From contig NC_092525.1 of assembly GCF_037038585.1 (NCBI RefSeq), positions 26,190,367-26,254,366 of the forward strand: a stretch of DNA of 64,000 bases, read 5' to 3'. Source of the stretch: Patagioenas fasciata. Taxonomy: Eukaryota; Chordata; Aves; Columbiformes; Columbidae. Positions 61,311-64,000 of the stretch are shown piece by piece. The translations under genes were made by a program, and so were the position numbers. Numbering within the stretch: the stretch's first letter is position 1; every line of letters begins with the position of its first letter. Below the pieces are notes generated by a model. The model was not told the DNA's origin. It ran no database searches and saw only the letters and a program-made list of their open reading frames with translations.

Positions 61311-64000
61311 GCACTCCAAGTGGCTTGTATTTTGATGTGTGTGTGAGGCAGTGTTGTTTGGTTGTTTTGTTTTAGTATTTTTTTCCTGAAGCAGAATATA
61401 GTTAGTTTTGTCAGAGGAACTGAGGAAAAAAAGGTTTCTTGGGATTTCCTTTTACTAAAACTTCCCGTAAATGTGAAGAATCAGACTCAGTCAACAAGCA
61501 GTTTTGGTTGAACACCTTCTGTTTGGTTTTACTTCTTAACATTATTCCTTAGAGTTTTCTCACTTTAAAAAATGTAGATAGCCATGCTGTCTACTTGCTG
61601 CAAGGCAATTACCTGGTCCTTATGGGAAATGTGTCCTGTTGTTATGAAGTTTTTTTCTTTTCCCCCACAAATAACTGCGGGCTTGAGGGAAAATGGAGGG
61701 AGAAGCCTCTTACCCTATCAGTGACTTCAGCTGTGCTCTGAATGACAGCAGCACTGAGACTTTGAACAGGAAGTTTTTTCATTTTCTGATTTGTGATATC
61801 GCAGAGTCCAATTCCACTCAGGCTTCTTCTTGGGAAAATGCCTATTTCTTACTCCATATTAGTCACCAAGTCTCTGCCTTCATCCAGAAACTGTGCGAGA
61901 TGTGTCTGCATTTCCAGCACTGAAATCAGAGGGCTGCTCTACCTGCAAGAGAGCAGACACAGCACTATTTTTAGAACACTTCAGTGTATACCCTTGAAGT
62001 GTATTTTGTTCAGACATAGAAGAGGAAGTTGTACAGAAAATGTGGGAAGTGTAGGGTTAGAAAGCCTGTTGTGCCACTGGGGCTTCACTCCAAATGATCT
62101 GACCAGCAAAGAAATGCAGAAGCGGAAAATGAAAGTAAAAAATGGAGAGATTTGTTTTACTTGGGGCGGGAAACTTGGGCTCAGAAATTTAAAAGCAGTA
62201 GTTTCTTAAAAATTAAATAAGAAGCAGAAATGCCAGGCTTGTCTCAGACATCAGAAGTATATTCCGGGCAAAGGGTCTTGCCAAGCAAATCTCATTGCTT
62301 ACAAGAAATGTTACAAAATGGCTAGCAGACTAAACGGCTTCAGAGTTTCTAGATTTCGGTGAAAGCATCAGGAGTCAGACCATTTGTTGTTTTTTTTTTC
62401 AGAGCGGTTCTCAGTGCTGTAAATATATAGACCTCAGTAACGATCTGAATTTTGATATTTACAATCTGTTAGTTTTAATTAATATTTCAGATAAAATAGC
62501 TCTATATGACAAATTTTTATGGAAAAAAAATCCACATGAACAGATTACAAAGATCTTCTGTTGTTTAAAAAATTCATGTATTTATTGAACAGATCATGTG
62601 AGCTACAGATGTTACAGTTCATATGTTTCAGTGTTATTCTGTATAAAACAAAAATCTCAGTTTATAATTTTCCTTGTAACTAGTTCATACACAGGGTGGT
62701 GGCAGGCCGTGCTGCCATTCCTCACGGCATCAGACAGGTACTGGTGCACCTCTGCAGGGGAGATGATGAGCATTTATTTTGGCTGGTGCTTATACACATT
62801 TTGTTAGACTCCACACAAAGTACTAGCACTGAGACCTAATTTTAAAGCCTGTCTGATGATGACGGTGATGATCTCAGGCTGTGTTGACATCGCACCTCTG
62901 TGAATCCCACTTCATGGATAATTCATTAAAATAAAGTAAGTAGGTTAAGACACCAACTGACCAAACAGTCTCCTACTCCATCACACAAGCTAATAAGAAA
63001 CTCCTCTGTGCTGCAGTCACTGGCTTTCTTTCCAAGTCAGCTCCAGACTCATTTAATTAGAGAAGTCGTTGTGGTGACTGGTGATGGCGGGGAGGAGCAG
63101 TGGAGAGGTATTACCAGAGGGAGTGAGGGCAGAGAGAAGTTTGGTTTGGTTTGTTTCTAAAAAAAATCCTCCTCCCTTTTCTTCTCTGTATCTCACCCAG
63201 CTATTTCAGTGACCGGAGTTTCCTGAACTTTTTCTGGTTATCTCCACAGACAGAAAGGGAAAAATGTTCCCAGTTCTGGGATTCTCGCTCCCCCAAAGCA
63301 AAGACATGGAACAAGGAAATGAAGAGTCTTACTAGAAATGAGAGACTGTGCTGAGCTCTCTCTGCTCACCCACAGCTAAACCAGCAGAGATGCTCTAAAT
63401 CAGTCATTTGCAGCTGAGATGGAGGTTGTGCAGCTGCTGGCTGCTCCCTGCAGCGGCAAGATCAGGGCCAGTGGGTAAATTCAACTCTGGTAGATTGGGT
63501 TATTTTATTTGGAAGAAAATCTGGTTGCTGTTACGCAGACTGAGCCTTGCCTAGCATAACAACTTCTCAGTCAATCTACCACTGAGCAGTGAAGGCAATG
63601 CTGTGGCATCCTTTTATTGTGGTTTAAGGGTGCACAGGCTCTTCTGTATGTAGGAGGGCAGCTGGCAGAGTTTCCGCTGAGATGTATTGTCTCTGTGGCT
63701 ATATTTTCCAAAGCGCATATATTTTTTAATCCCTTTTTTATTATAAAAAGTAGTCTTTCCAAATGAGATGCTATGACTACTAAGTAGTACACTTTGTTCA
63801 GGCAGTGACATCGATTTAATGATAAAGTGTTAAATCAGCAGCACATCAGGCAGGGCAGCTGGTGCGGATGCTTTTGTGTGTCAGTCTGCGCCTTTTGTTT
63901 TGTTGCTCTAGAAAGGCCTAAGTAAGGAAAAGCAGGGTGCACACCTGCACAGCATCCTGCATCACAATGGGGACTGTTTTTCTGGTGAAAATGGAGCACC
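61311..64000. other. Upstream flank of ATP6V1G3; no gene recognised
   Basis: Short ORFs only, the longest 61793-62209 on plus (138 codons), with no recognisable product. No PTPRC exon was identified, although human synteny would place that gene further to the right. Confidence 0.55.

Noticed and set aside
61793-62209. 138-codon plus-strand ORF upstream of ATP6V1G3
   Set aside because: I tested it mentally as a possible PTPRC 5' exon, but it shows no signal peptide or similarity; likely chance.
1-64000. CRISPR arrays, prokaryotic operons, phage or endogenous retroviral genes
   Set aside because: No regularly spaced repeats, no dense gene arrays, no LTR pairs and no recognisable gag, pol or env reading frame were seen.

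Overview
This window is vertebrate nuclear DNA. It most resembles a bird: repeat content is low, the one clear young-type transposon scrap is a CR1-like LINE 3' end, and the only recognisable gene is a vertebrate-specific paralogue with small exons and kilobase introns. Birds are an inference; a turtle or crocodilian is not excluded. Bacterial or viral architecture is absent.

The one gene I can support is ATP6V1G3 on the minus strand: three coding exons at 61046-60965, 54055-53955 and 50759-50586. With GT/AG splice sites in phases 1 and 0 they give an intact 118-residue V-ATPase subunit G. A TATAAA motif lies about 55 bases upstream of the ATG, and a candidate AATAAA lies about 250 bases past the stop. 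Intron 1 (54056-60964) holds a CR1 fragment and a cassette-exon-like segment (57653-57515) with a strong acceptor and a good donor. If included, that segment would shift the frame and end translation early.

The left 50 kb (1 to about 50300) is intergenic as far as I can see. It has many short ORFs on both strands, none recognisable. It also holds homopolymers and microsatellites, including a 35-base T run at 28549-28583, small perfect tandem duplications, two very old SINE/LINE-like remnants (18211-18440 and 35955-36045), several G+C-rich patches, and three exon-like segments on the plus strand (19894-19980, 35994-36253, 39993-40185). Those three might belong to unannotated non-coding transcripts. 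The right end (61310-64000) is the upstream flank of ATP6V1G3, and I see no gene there.

In human 1q31.3 the order is NEK7, ATP6V1G3 (minus), PTPRC. If synteny holds, NEK7 lies off the left edge and PTPRC off the right. I found no evidence of a novel multi-gene system. The points most worth checking are the intron 1 cassette exon, the compact TATA promoter and the orphan exon-like segments.
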